In this document: positions 26,152 to 34,333 of the stretch, piece by piece
Numbering within the stretch: the stretch's first letter is position 1
Layout of the letters: each line of letters opens with the position of its first letter
Assembly (NCBI RefSeq): GCF_030219325.1
Contig: NZ_CP126625.1
Location: forward strand, 1,042,857 to 1,106,856
From: Geothrix sp.
GTDB taxonomy: Bacteria; Acidobacteriota; Holophagae; Holophagales; Holophagaceae
Direction: 5' to 3'
Length of the DNA: 64,000 nucleotides
Translations under genes and position numbers: made by a program
The notes under the pieces: generated by a model
Seen by the model: only the letters and a program-made list of their open reading frames with translations
What the model was told of the DNA's origin: nothing
Databases searched by the model: none

Positions 26152-26655
26152 ATGTCCCTACAGGAAGAACTCCAGATGTCCAAACTCCCCGCCCCGGGGG
26201 TTCAGCTCATGCTCCAGCTGATGCTGACCCGCGAGGCCGTGGTTCGCGTGCAGGAGCGGCTGTTCGAAGCCCATGGGCTGACCATCCAGCAGTACAACGT
26301 GCTCCGCATCGTGCGTGGCGGTCCCACCAAGGGGCACCCCATCTACGAGATCGAGCGGCGCATGATCTACCGCTTCGCCAACGTCACGCGCCTCGTCGAT
26401 CGTCTCGAGCTGCAGGGCCTGCTGAAGCGGGTGGCGGATCCCAAGGACCGCCGGGTGAGCCGCGTGGTCATCACACCGAAGGGGCGGCGCCTCATGGAAC
26501 GGCTCGACGAGCCGGTCCAGGAGATGGCGATCCGGCTCACCAGCTGCTGCGATGAGGCAGAGTGCCTGAACATGGCCGACCGTCTGGAGCGCCTCCGCGA
26601 GCACTGCACCCTGCAGGAGGGGGCTCAGGACGAACTGGTCGGAGCCGCCAACTGA
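26152..26655 (+). CDS. MarR family transcriptional regulator
   Basis: Winged-helix regulator of 167 residues. The recognition region LTIQQYNVLRIVRGG, NVTRLVDRLELQGLLKRVADPKDRR and the wing VVITPKGRRLME are typical of MarR. Members usually repress a nearby gene and release it on binding a small phenolic ligand. Here the divergent neighbour is uup and the convergent neighbour is a transglutaminase, whose 3' end overlaps this gene by 31 bases. The ATG at 26152 fits the family; a start nine codons upstream exists. Target and ligand unknown. Confidence 0.87.
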   Translation: MSLQEELQMSKLPAPGVQLMLQLMLTREAVVRVQERLFEAHGLTIQQYNVLRIVRGGPTKGHPIYEIERRMIYRFANVTRLVDRLELQGLLKRVADPKDRRVSRVVITPKGRRLMERLDEPVQEMAIRLTSCCDEAECLNMADRLERLREHCTLQEGAQDELVGAAN

Positions 26656-28382
26656 TCCAGCAGGTCATAGGCTTCGGATTCGGATACGCCCTCCAGCTGT
26701 AGCCAGCGGCCCTCGCCGAGGTCCATGCAGAGCAGGCGGCTTCCTGGGAGCCACCATGCCTGTCTGCGGCTCCGGGCCCCGGCCATGCGGACGGCACCCT
26801 TCAGCTGGGCCTCGCCGGGGCGGATGACGGCCTGGATCCGCCATGGCCCTGCCGTGCCAGCCCGCAGGCGAAGCAGGCCCCCCTCACTCTCCCAGCGTCC
26901 TTTCGGAAGGCGGAGCAGGATTCCCGCAGGACCGGAAACCGCATCCCCGCGGACGGAAAGGGGCGTGCCCTGTTCTGGAACCCAGCGCACACCGGAGAGC
27001 GCGGTGGCGGCCGTATCCCAGCCGACGCCTCCCAGGTCCGCCAGATCCGTGTCACCCAGCTTGATGCGCAGGGCGGAGGCGGGCGCCTGGTCGAAGGTGG
27101 GATCGATGGGCACCCAGCGATCCTGCAGGCGCACCTCCACCCAGAAATGCAGCCCGAGGAGTTCCCCGAGCCCCACCCATCCGGTGACGCCCCGGGCCGG
27201 CACCCCGAGACGCCGGAGCAGCGCGACGGCCAGGACGCCGTGTTCGGTGCAGTCCCCTCGGGGCCGGTGGCAGACCTCCAGGGCAGAGGCGAACCCCACA
27301 GAGAAATCCTTGTCAGTGATCCACTCGAACACGAAGGTGTTCACTTGGCGGGCCAGTTCCCAGCGTGACAGGCCTGCCGGAAGCGCCATGCGGCGGATCA
27401 GTCCGTCGAAGGCCTGATCGTGGAAGGGGACGAGGGGGCTGGAGGCGAGGTAGCGGGCCTCCTCCGGGGCAGGCCCCCCCTTGACGGGCGGCTGGGCGGC
27501 TTCCACCGCCGAAGGCAGAGGCGCCCGACGCAAGCGCCACCGCCCTCCGGATTGTCTGGACTGCTGGCCATCTTCCGGCAGATCCAGGAGGGCTCCCTCG
27601 GCGCGCAGGATCCACTCCGGGACCCAGGGTTGGAAGGGGTGGGGCGGAAGCCTCTGGAGCGTCCGTTCGAAGACCCCTCCTGCGGAGGGCTGGATCGAGG
27701 TCGGCGGGGGCAGTTCGGAACGCTGGGTGAGCACCTCCACACCGCCCAGTTCCGTGCGGTGCCGGACTTCCCCCGCCGTGGGGGAGATCCAGACCTCCAC
27801 GGCCGTGGTGACCGGGCCTTCGCTCTCCTGCCCCGTGAACCGGACCGCATCCGGGAACCCCGCCAGCGGGGTCGCCCCCTGGGGCTCCAGCTGCAGGGTG
27901 TTCCATTGCTGGATCGGGAACGAGAAGGTGATGGCCCGGACGGGGCGCCCCAGCCGCGCAGCCTCCTTGAGACGCGCCTCCAGGTCTCCTGGCCAGAGCA
28001 GGGCCCCCTCGGGCACCTCTTTCTGGAGGGCTGGTCCGTGAGTGGGTCGGATGGACAGCAGACCGGGCGTGCGGGGAGACCACTCGGCCCGGCCCTCGAA
28101 GGGCTCGGCGGAAAGCTGCAGCCGCCAGGAGAAGGTCAGCGCCCCGTCCGACTCCCGGCGGGCCGTCTGCATGACCTCCTGGCGGATCTCCTGCCCCAGG
28201 CGGGACAGCACGATCCACTGCCGGTCCCGCACTTCCTCGGTTGCGCCGTCCCGTCTCGTCGCGTGGGTGGCGCCGCCGACCTCCTGCCCGCCCATCCACT
28301 GGCGGAAAGCCCGGGATGGGTCCTCCTGGCTGAGCAGACACAGGCATGAGAGGACCAGCAGGAAAAGGGGGGATGCGCGCAT
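26625..28382 (-). CDS. Exported transglutaminase-like protein
   Basis: Protein of 585 residues with a signal peptide (PLFLLVLSCLCLLSQ; the two cysteines raise the option of a lipoprotein). The transglutaminase-like core at about residues 335-440 carries the triad Cys378 (RGDCTEHG), His412 (LHFWVEV) and Asp427 (PIDPTFD). A long N-terminal region of about 300 residues, rich in beta-strand patterns, matches the layout of DUF3857-type or similar N-terminal domains but I cannot name it. Such proteins are thought to act as periplasmic peptidases or cross-linkers. Its 3' end overlaps the convergent marR gene. Confidence 0.82.
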   Translation of the reverse strand: MRASPLFLLVLSCLCLLSQEDPSRAFRQWMGGQEVGGATHATRRDGATEEVRDRQWIVLSRLGQEIRQEVMQTARRESDGALTFSWRLQLSAEPFEGRAEWSPRTPGLLSIRPTHGPALQKEVPEGALLWPGDLEARLKEAARLGRPVRAITFSFPIQQWNTLQLEPQGATPLAGFPDAVRFTGQESEGPVTTAVEVWISPTAGEVRHRTELGGVEVLTQRSELPPPTSIQPSAGGVFERTLQRLPPHPFQPWVPEWILRAEGALLDLPEDGQQSRQSGGRWRLRRAPLPSAVEAAQPPVKGGPAPEEARYLASSPLVPFHDQAFDGLIRRMALPAGLSRWELARQVNTFVFEWITDKDFSVGFASALEVCHRPRGDCTEHGVLAVALLRRLGVPARGVTGWVGLGELLGLHFWVEVRLQDRWVPIDPTFDQAPASALRIKLGDTDLADLGGVGWDTAATALSGVRWVPEQGTPLSVRGDAVSGPAGILLRLPKGRWESEGGLLRLRAGTAGPWRIQAVIRPGEAQLKGAVRMAGARSRRQAWWLPGSRLLCMDLGEGRWLQLEGVSESEAYDLLDQLAAPTSSS

Positions 28383-28403
28383 CCCCCCAGTCTATCGAGG
28401 CGG

Positions 28404-28823
28404 TCAGCCGGCCCGCTCGCGCATCCGCTCCCGGGCCATGCCCCGCAGCTCCGCGGCCTTCTCCCGCTGTTCGGGTGTCAGCACGGCCTGCACCTCCTGC
28501 CGGACTGCCCGCCGGGCCAGCATCATCCCGAACCGAGCGGCGGAGGCGGTGTCATACAGGGCGCGCAGCTGGGCCTCCGGAGTGGCCGCATTCCGCAGGG
28601 CGGCCCGCAGCGAGACCTGGGCCTGCCGGGCTGCGTCCCGCTTGAGGAGGAGGTCGGGGCGGTGCTTCTCGCGGATGGATCGGATGCTCGTCCGCTGCGC
28701 ATCGCTCAGGTTCAGCGCCTGGGCGATCCGCCCGGGACGCTGCCCACGGCTGGTCTCCGGCTGGGCCGCCAGGGGAAGGGCCGCGAGGGCCAGGACCACG
28801 GTGGACCAAAGCAGGGGTTTCAT
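28404..28823 (-). CDS. Spy/CpxP (LTXXQ) family periplasmic protein
   Basis: Small exported helical protein of 139 residues. Signal peptide LLWSTVVLALAALPLAAQ; the mature part has LNLSDAQRTSIRSIREKH near its start and VLTPEQREKAAELRGMARERM near the end, the paired LTxxQ motifs of the Spy/CpxP family of periplasmic chaperones or metal sensors. The ATG at 28823 has GGAGCTGCCC. It lies 21 bases upstream of the transglutaminase gene on the same strand and is probably cotranscribed, so an envelope-stress connection for both is plausible. Confidence 0.77.
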   Translation of the reverse strand: MKPLLWSTVVLALAALPLAAQPETSRGQRPGRIAQALNLSDAQRTSIRSIREKHRPDLLLKRDAARQAQVSLRAALRNAATPEAQLRALYDTASAARFGMMLARRAVRQEVQAVLTPEQREKAAELRGMARERMRERAG

Positions 28824-28882
28824 GGGCAGCTCCTCGGGGTTTAGTGGCCTCGCTAGGTTGAGACCCCGCCCGGGCGGAAGGG

Positions 28883-29638
28883 TTGAGTCAGACTGGAGGG
28901 GTGATCCGGACCCATGCAGCCATCGTTCTGAAAGCCGTGCCCTATGCCGAGGGCGGGGCGGTGGTCTCATTCCTGTCGGAGCTTGGCGAACGCCTGTCCG
29001 GCGTGGCCAAGGGCGTGAAGAAGCCCACGGCCAAGTGGGTGGCGGCCTTCGAACCCCTGGGCATGGTCCGGGTAAGTTTCTTCGGGAAGGAACAGGCGGA
29101 GCTGAAGCGGGTCACCCGCTGTGAGCTGAGCTTCAGCCCCCTGACGCTGGGCCACCTGGAGTCCAGCCTGGTGATGGCCTGCCTGGCGGACCTCTTCGAT
29201 CGCGTGGCGCGGGAAGGGGTCGAGGATGACCGGCTCTACCGCCTGCTCAGCGTCTGCGGGCGGGCCCTGAAGGCGGATCCGGACAATGCCCTGGGCATCC
29301 TTGCCTACGCGGAGCACTGGCTTCTCCACTGCATGGGTCTCCTGCCCCACCCCCGGGTCTGTGGCCGGTGCGGGCATGAATCCGCGCCCCTCGTCCTGCT
29401 CAGCCCCGAGGCGGGGTGGTGCTGCGCCGCCTGCACGCCGGTGGATCCCGGGGAGGCCCTGCCCCCGGGGACGCGCGAGTATCTCCGCCGCCTGAGGACC
29501 GGAGGCGCGGAGCTCGCGCCCGCCCTGGAGCCCGGGAACGGGGCCCAGGCGGCGGTCACGGCCCTGCTCCGGGCCCGCCTGCTCCAGGAGCTGGGTGGGG
29601 GGCTGCGGAGCTACGATGTGCTCTGGCGGACGGTCTGA
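28883..29638 (+). CDS. recO: DNA repair protein RecO
   Basis: Recombination mediator of the RecFOR pathway, 251 residues as drawn. The N-terminal OB-fold is seen in IRTHAAIVLKAVPYAEGGAVVSFLSE and the helical part in FGKEQAELKRVTRCEL. Four zinc-ligand cysteines occur as CGRCG and CCAAC, as in Deinococcus-type RecO. The start is not certain: TTG at 28883 and GTG at 28901 both sit too close to a purine-rich ribosome site; the GTG best matches family N-termini. A TAGGTT hexamer at 28854-28859 may be its -10. Divergent from the spy-like gene. Confidence 0.87.
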   Translation: MSQTGGVIRTHAAIVLKAVPYAEGGAVVSFLSELGERLSGVAKGVKKPTAKWVAAFEPLGMVRVSFFGKEQAELKRVTRCELSFSPLTLGHLESSLVMACLADLFDRVAREGVEDDRLYRLLSVCGRALKADPDNALGILAYAEHWLLHCMGLLPHPRVCGRCGHESAPLVLLSPEAGWCCAACTPVDPGEALPPGTREYLRRLRTGGAELAPALEPGNGAQAAVTALLRARLLQELGGGLRSYDVLWRTV

Positions 29639-29695
29639 GCCTCTGACCTGAATTCTATTTCTTGCCTCCGGACCCGGACCGGCCGATGGGACCCC

Positions 29696-32281
29696 ATGGC
29701 TGAGGAAAAGGGCATGGGGCTGGGCAGGTCCTTATGGAGATGGGCAGCGGGGTCCAAGATCCCGATGGACGTGATGGGGCTCCCCTTCCTCGGGCTGGTG
29801 GCCTATCTGCTGTTCCGTCACGCCTCGGCCCTGGTTCCCGCGGAGGGCGCCATTTTGATCATGGCGACGGCCGGACTCGTCCGGGCGGGCCTCCGCTGGT
29901 GGGACTGGCAGCGGGGACTGGCCAGCGATGGTTCCCTCATGGACTGGGTGCAGCGGATCCTCGGGGGTGAGCGGCAGCCCATGGCCGTGCCTGAAGGCCT
30001 CCGCGAGCCGGACGAGCGGATGGCCGAGGCCCTGAACGCGGTCCTGGAGGATGTCCAGGCTGGACAGGGGGAGCTGCGGGAGCTGCGGAAGGCCCTGAGG
30101 CGCGACTGGAGTGAACTGGACGCGGCCCTGGCCTCCATCCAGCAGCTCCATGCCGCTGAGGCGGAGCACCGGAGCCAGGGAGCCGCCCGGCTGGCCACTC
30201 TGGGGCGGGAGCTGAAGACGGCCATCGAGGACACCCTCCGTCTGGATCAGATCGAGTTGAACTACCGTCTGAGGGCGGACCAGTTCCGCCTTCAGGGACA
30301 GGCCTTCCGGAGCACGCTGGATCAGCTCCGGGAGGGGCTGGACCACTTCGAGAACCTGCTGGAGGAACTCCAGGACACCTTTCCGCGCTTGCGCCGGGAA
30401 GAGGACGCCCTGGGGCGGCTGGCGGATGCCGGGCTCCGGCAGGGTGCCCGGCTCTCCCTGTCGGTGAAGGGGCTGGTCGCCCATACGCCGCGGCTCGTGG
30501 ACGAGACCCAGGCGCGCACGGAAGGCCTGCGGCGGTTGCGCCACTCCGCCGATGGCGTACGGGACCAGACCGAGGCCCTGGCCCGTCGGATCGAGAGTTT
30601 CCGCGAGGAGGCCCAGGCACGCATCCGTTCCTTCGGCGGGGCCCAGGGCACTTTGAAGGAATTGGACCACGTGGCCCAGCAGACGGGCCTGCTGGCGGTA
30701 AACGCCGCGATCCTCGCCCAGCAGGAAGGAGGCAGCGCCGGGATGGCCGCCATCGGCGGACGGCTGCGCTTCCTCGCCGACCAGACCGCCGACGGTGCTT
30801 CGGGCATGGAGCGGACCCTAAGCGAGTACCAGCGCGGGCTGGAGCGCGAGACCTCGAACCTGTGGGATCTCCAGGAGGTCACCCAGAAGCTCATGGCCGA
30901 CGTCCACGAACTGCTGAGGACGGTGGGGAACATGGACCACCAGGGCCACGACCTCGAGCGTGCGCTGGAGACGCACATGGGTCTGGTGGACCAGGTCCGG
31001 CAGTCCTCGGAACGGGCCGAGCTCTCCCTGCACGAGGTGGGTGCCCGGTCCATGGCCATGGAAGCCGCCCATGTCCGGCAATGGGGCGTGGAGGCGAAGA
31101 TCACGCCCCAGCGGGAGCGCCTCTCCAGGATGGGCCTGCGACTCACGGAGGTCGGGGGTGAGCTGGCCCGCATCAGCCAGCAGAACATCGACGAGATCTG
31201 GGACATCCTCGCCCGGCACCAGGAGATCCGGCGCACCGGGGCCTACCGGCAGGTGACCTCCGGCGAACTGCCGCAACTGGTGGAGGTGCCAGAAAGCGCC
31301 GAGGCCTCCTGGAACGGGATCGCCTGGGCTCGTGCCGAGCGGCGTCTCAGGCTCCTGGAGCGCGATACGGCGCTCTCCCCGCCGATCGGCCGCCGGGATC
31401 CAGAAGGCGGCCTGCGGCTCCAGCTGCTCGGCCAGGATGCCCTCCACCGCCCCGAACCGTCGGCCCTGGAGGCCTGGGGGTGCGATGCCACCGGCCATGC
31501 GTGGGACCTCCACCTGCTGGGCTCCCTGAGGACGGAAAGCCATCGTCTGGCACTGCTGGCCCTGCTCAAGGAGAGCCCGCTGGTGCTCTGCTTCCCGGGA
31601 GTGGACATCCACATCGCATCTGAGGGCGCCCGGATCCGGCTGCCCCATCCCTATCCCGGGCTGCCGGCCTTCCTGGCGGGACTCCGGCTCGAGCTTCCCG
31701 TGGCCCCCGAACTGCTGGACCACCCCTTCCGCGAGGATGAGCGGAAGCCCAGGGAGATCCAGGGGTTGATCTGGATCGGACCGGGGCAGGGCGGCGGCGT
31801 GCAGAATGCCTGCATGAGGCTGGTCCATGCCTGGGTGCGGGATGACCATCGCCACGAATCGTTCCTTCCCTGGCTGCCGTACGAGGGGCATCGCCAGCCC
31901 TGCCCGTGGCTGGGCGATTCGGGCGTCGAGGAGCCGCTGCTGGGGGCGTTGCCGGTGCGTTGCCTGGACCTGGATGCGGATCCGTCCCTCTTGCTTCCGA
32001 TCCGCGATCAGCTGGCCGCCGCCGGGGCCGTGGAAGCGACCGGGGGCGCGACGCTCTGCGTCGTGAGCATCGGCCACCCCCACCCGGAGGCGCTGCTGCT
32101 GAGGCTGTTCCAGCCGGATGCAGACCTCGCCGGGGCCTTCCATCCGGATCTCGTGCCCTATCAGGTCCGCCTGAGGGAGGAGGTCCTGGGTGGTGCCACC
32201 GGAGATCCCTACCGGGCCGCCTGGTCCCTCCTCGAAGATCTCCAGCGGAAGGGATGGCTGATGCCGCTCCCCCTTCTCTGA
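29696..32281 (+). CDS. Membrane-anchored chemoreceptor-like protein with unknown C-terminal half
   Basis: Protein of 861 residues. Two hydrophobic segments lie near the N-terminus (about residues 25-47 and 50-66). A long coiled coil spans about 100-460. At about 320-370, LDHVAQQTGLLAVNAAILAQQ and GRLRFLADQTADGASGM correspond to the signalling hairpin of methyl-accepting chemotaxis proteins (QTNLLALNAAIEAA, VRxLAxxS), but degenerate. There is no HAMP or ligand domain. The last 390 residues are unrelated to chemoreceptors and unrecognised; they contain many Leu/Pro/Trp-rich beta-type stretches. ATG follows GGACCCC. Next gene is tonB after a 214-base gap. The output of such a receptor is unknown. 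Confidence 0.65.
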   Translation: MAEEKGMGLGRSLWRWAAGSKIPMDVMGLPFLGLVAYLLFRHASALVPAEGAILIMATAGLVRAGLRWWDWQRGLASDGSLMDWVQRILGGERQPMAVPEGLREPDERMAEALNAVLEDVQAGQGELRELRKALRRDWSELDAALASIQQLHAAEAEHRSQGAARLATLGRELKTAIEDTLRLDQIELNYRLRADQFRLQGQAFRSTLDQLREGLDHFENLLEELQDTFPRLRREEDALGRLADAGLRQGARLSLSVKGLVAHTPRLVDETQARTEGLRRLRHSADGVRDQTEALARRIESFREEAQARIRSFGGAQGTLKELDHVAQQTGLLAVNAAILAQQEGGSAGMAAIGGRLRFLADQTADGASGMERTLSEYQRGLERETSNLWDLQEVTQKLMADVHELLRTVGNMDHQGHDLERALETHMGLVDQVRQSSERAELSLHEVGARSMAMEAAHVRQWGVEAKITPQRERLSRMGLRLTEVGGELARISQQNIDEIWDILARHQEIRRTGAYRQVTSGELPQLVEVPESAEASWNGIAWARAERRLRLLERDTALSPPIGRRDPEGGLRLQLLGQDALHRPEPSALEAWGCDATGHAWDLHLLGSLRTESHRLALLALLKESPLVLCFPGVDIHIASEGARIRLPHPYPGLPAFLAGLRLELPVAPELLDHPFREDERKPREIQGLIWIGPGQGGGVQNACMRLVHAWVRDDHRHESFLPWLPYEGHRQPCPWLGDSGVEEPLLGALPVRCLDLDADPSLLLPIRDQLAAAGAVEATGGATLCVVSIGHPHPEALLLRLFQPDADLAGAFHPDLVPYQVRLREEVLGGATGDPYRAAWSLLEDLQRKGWLMPLPLL

Positions 32282-32335
32282 AAGAGGCGTGATAAATCTG
32301 TGACATATTTCTCGAATTAATTCATTCCAGTGGGC

Positions 32336-32365
32336 TTGACAGGCCCTTCGCCGTGCCGATACCTG
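32336..32365 (+). promoter_or_regulatory. Weak candidate promoter of tonB-exbD
   Basis: TTGACA at 32336-32341 is an exact -35, with TACCTG at 32360-32365 after 18 bases as a poor -10. It lies in the 214-base gap ahead of tonB. Only the -35 is convincing. Confidence 0.25.
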
Positions 32366-32495
32366 ATCCAAGCGATCTTTGGACCTCCCCAGACGGTGTG
32401 TGATCCAGGGCCCGGGACCGCCACCAACCAGCCGCCACCTCATCGTGGTGGCCGGATCCGGTGAGGCCTCTCAGGCGCCACCCACAGGAGATCCC

Positions 32496-33254
32496 ATGTT
32501 CCATGTCGCGTTCCCGCGCGGCCAGGGGCCTGCCTACGCAGACCTGCCGCCCACCCTCCAGCCCCACGTCATCGCGGCCTCCGCGCCGCCCGCGGATCAC
32601 CTGCGGACGGTCCTGCTCTCGGGCCTGATCTACTTCTCCCTCGTGGCCGCCGTGGTCGCTCTCTCCAGCCTGGCGCCGCCCCCAATCCTCATCCACCCCC
32701 AGCCGCCACCTGCGGGACCGACCATTGTCGTCGAACCACCAACCTACCGCGTGGTGTTGCCGCCACCCGTGGTGACCGGCGGCATGGCCCGCGGAAACGA
32801 GTCGGTTCCGACGGCCCCGTCGGCGCCTCCCAGCCAGGCTCCTCCCACCGAGGCTCCAGCTGGCCTGCCCACCCAAGATCGTCGGCTGGATCCTCCCGCC
32901 GGGAGTGGTCCGGGAACCGCCGCGCCGGGCGCCACCGCTCCCACGGGCTCGCCCACGGTGGGTGCCGGTCCTGTGATCCACGACTTCACGTCGGTGGGTC
33001 TCGCCGTGCTGCGTCAGGTGGATCCGATCTATCCGGACTTCGCGCGCCATGCGCGCATCCAGGGCCCGGTCGTGCTCATGATGACCGTGGACGAGCAGGG
33101 CCGGCCGATCCAGGTCCAGGTGCTCGAGGGGCATCCCGTGTTCCACGAGGCGGCCAAGCAGGCGGCACGGCAGTGGCGCTTCGAACCCGCCCGCATGAAC
33201 GGCCAGCCCGTCTCCGCGGCCTTCCGCCTCACCCTCAAGTTCTCGCTGCGGTGA
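32496..33254 (+). CDS. TonB family energy-transducing protein
   Basis: Inner-membrane protein of 252 residues. A short cytoplasmic start, one membrane helix at about residues 37-60 and a proline-rich periplasmic spacer (about 62-165) precede a C-terminal TonB domain (VLRQVDPIYPDFARHARIQG, VVLMMTVDEQGRPIQVQVLEGHPVF, AAKQAARQWRFEPARMNG). TonB uses the proton-motive force to drive outer-membrane receptors. ATG at 32496 has GGAGATCCC; upstream in-frame sequence is not needed. exbD follows after seven bases; no exbB is present here and no TonB-dependent receptor is near. Confidence 0.87.
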   Translation: MFHVAFPRGQGPAYADLPPTLQPHVIAASAPPADHLRTVLLSGLIYFSLVAAVVALSSLAPPPILIHPQPPPAGPTIVVEPPTYRVVLPPPVVTGGMARGNESVPTAPSAPPSQAPPTEAPAGLPTQDRRLDPPAGSGPGTAAPGATAPTGSPTVGAGPVIHDFTSVGLAVLRQVDPIYPDFARHARIQGPVVLMMTVDEQGRPIQVQVLEGHPVFHEAAKQAARQWRFEPARMNGQPVSAAFRLTLKFSLR

Positions 33255-33261
33255 GGGCGCC

Positions 33262-33624
33262 ATGGCCACCCGGCTCCGCAGCGACATCAACGTCACCCCG
33301 CTGGTGGACATCGTCCTGGTGCTCCTCATCGTCTTCATGACGCTGGTTCCGGCCCTGCCGAGGGTGCTCAAGGCCGGGCTCCCAGATCGAGGTTCCGGTG
33401 CCCCGGTTCCGTCCCTGCTGCGCCTCACGCTCGGCAGGGATGGGAGCCTGGACGTGGCCGGTCGGCCGGGTGTCTCTTTGAGCGCAGCCCTGGGAGGCCG
33501 CCCGGACCGGATCCTCCTGCGGGTCCATCCCGACCTGCCGTTCAGCGCCCCCACCCGGGTGCTGGATGAGATCGAGGGCCTCCGCCCCGGCACGAAGGTG
33601 GCCCTGGTGGCGTGGTCCGGCTGA
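33262..33624 (+). CDS. exbD: ExbD/TolR family biopolymer transport protein
   Basis: Inner-membrane protein of 120 residues with one helix at about residues 15-35. The functional aspartate lies in INVTPLVDIVLVLLIVFM, the hallmark of ExbD/TolR proton-channel subunits. The C-terminal periplasmic domain is short (about 80 residues). It directly follows tonB, so it should energise that protein, but the partner ExbB is not in the window; a distant exbB copy is the simplest explanation. Its stop lies only 22 bases before the predicted 5' end of the RNase P RNA. Confidence 0.87.
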   Translation: MATRLRSDINVTPLVDIVLVLLIVFMTLVPALPRVLKAGLPDRGSGAPVPSLLRLTLGRDGSLDVAGRPGVSLSAALGGRPDRILLRVHPDLPFSAPTRVLDEIEGLRPGTKVALVAWSG

Positions 33625-33632
33625 CGGCGTGC

Positions 33633-33638
33633 TAGGCT
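33633..33638 (+). promoter_or_regulatory. -10 element of rnpB
   Basis: TAGGCT ends seven bases before the P1 stem of the RNase P RNA at 33646, the normal distance for a -10 hexamer. No -35 match is seen 17 bases upstream. The same hexamer precedes add (38263-38268). Confidence 0.4.
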
Positions 33639-33645
33639 GGCCCTC

Positions 33646-34000
33646 GTGGATCAGGGCGTCGCTGTCCGCAAGGGCAGAGGAAAGTCCGGGCTCCACAGGG
33701 TACTGGGCCTGGTAACACCAGGGCGGGGCGACCCGACGGAAAGTGCAACAGAAAACAAACCGCCGATGGCCGCGAAAGCGGATCAGGCAAGGGCGAAACG
33801 GTGGGGTAAGAGCCCACCGCCGGACTGGCAACAGGACGGGCACGGCAAACCCCCCAGGGAGCAAGACCAAATAGGCCGGCGCACCGCGCAAGCGGCGAGG
33901 GTTGACCCGACCGAGCCGGCGGGTAGGTCGCACGAGGTGGGTGGCGACATCCATCCCAGAGGAATGACGCTCCACGACAGAACCCGGCTTACCGATCCAC
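33646..34000 (+). ncRNA. rnpB: RNase P RNA (bacterial type A)
   Basis: Ribozyme subunit of RNase P. Conserved elements appear in order: AGAGGAAAGTCCGGGCTCC (CR I), ACAGAAAACAAACCGCC, GGTAAGAGCCCACC, AGGAATGACGC and ACAGAACCCGGCTTAC (CR V). The P1 helix closes the molecule: GTGGATC (33646-33652) with GATCCAC (33994-34000). A TAGGCT -10 and a strong terminator flank it. This element also rules out any protein-coding interpretation of the stretch. Confidence 0.93.
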
Positions 34001-34002
34001 CA

Positions 34003-34022
34003 CGGCCCCCGCAAGGGGGCCG
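34003..34022 (+). terminator. Terminator of rnpB
   Basis: Eight-base-pair stem CGGCCCCC/GGGGGCCG with a GCAA tetraloop, directly after the P1 stem, followed by CGTTT. The T-run is short. Confidence 0.75.
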
Positions 34023-34333
34023 CGTTTAGGCTCTCCGGGGGTCCCGCGCTTCGCGCACACCCCCGGACCCCCGCGCAGTCGCCCGGCGGAGCCGTGCGTC
34101 TGCTTGACGCGTTCCGGGGGACGCTGATCGTCCAGAGTCATGCCCTTTGAATGGGGCGCTGCTTGAGCTACCCTCGGTCCTGTTTCCCGAGTAGGCCTCT
34201 GACCAGCAACCGACATCTCCACCGCGACGCGCCTGGAATTGGCGCGAGAGTCCTGCGTCTCGCCTGAACCACCGATGACCTTTCGATGGACCGCGGTCTT
34301 GCGACCGGTCCGCACCCCTGCGCGGAGTTCCCC
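34023..34333. other. Gene-free gap after rnpB with a second large hairpin
   Basis: About 310 bases without a recognisable gene. It holds a nine-base-pair stem (34034-34042 with 34059-34067) enclosing a GC-rich inner hairpin, downstream of the rnpB terminator. The rest is GC-rich with no tRNA, riboswitch or clear promoter that I could recognise; it should contain the promoter of the acetyltransferase gene. Confidence 0.5.
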
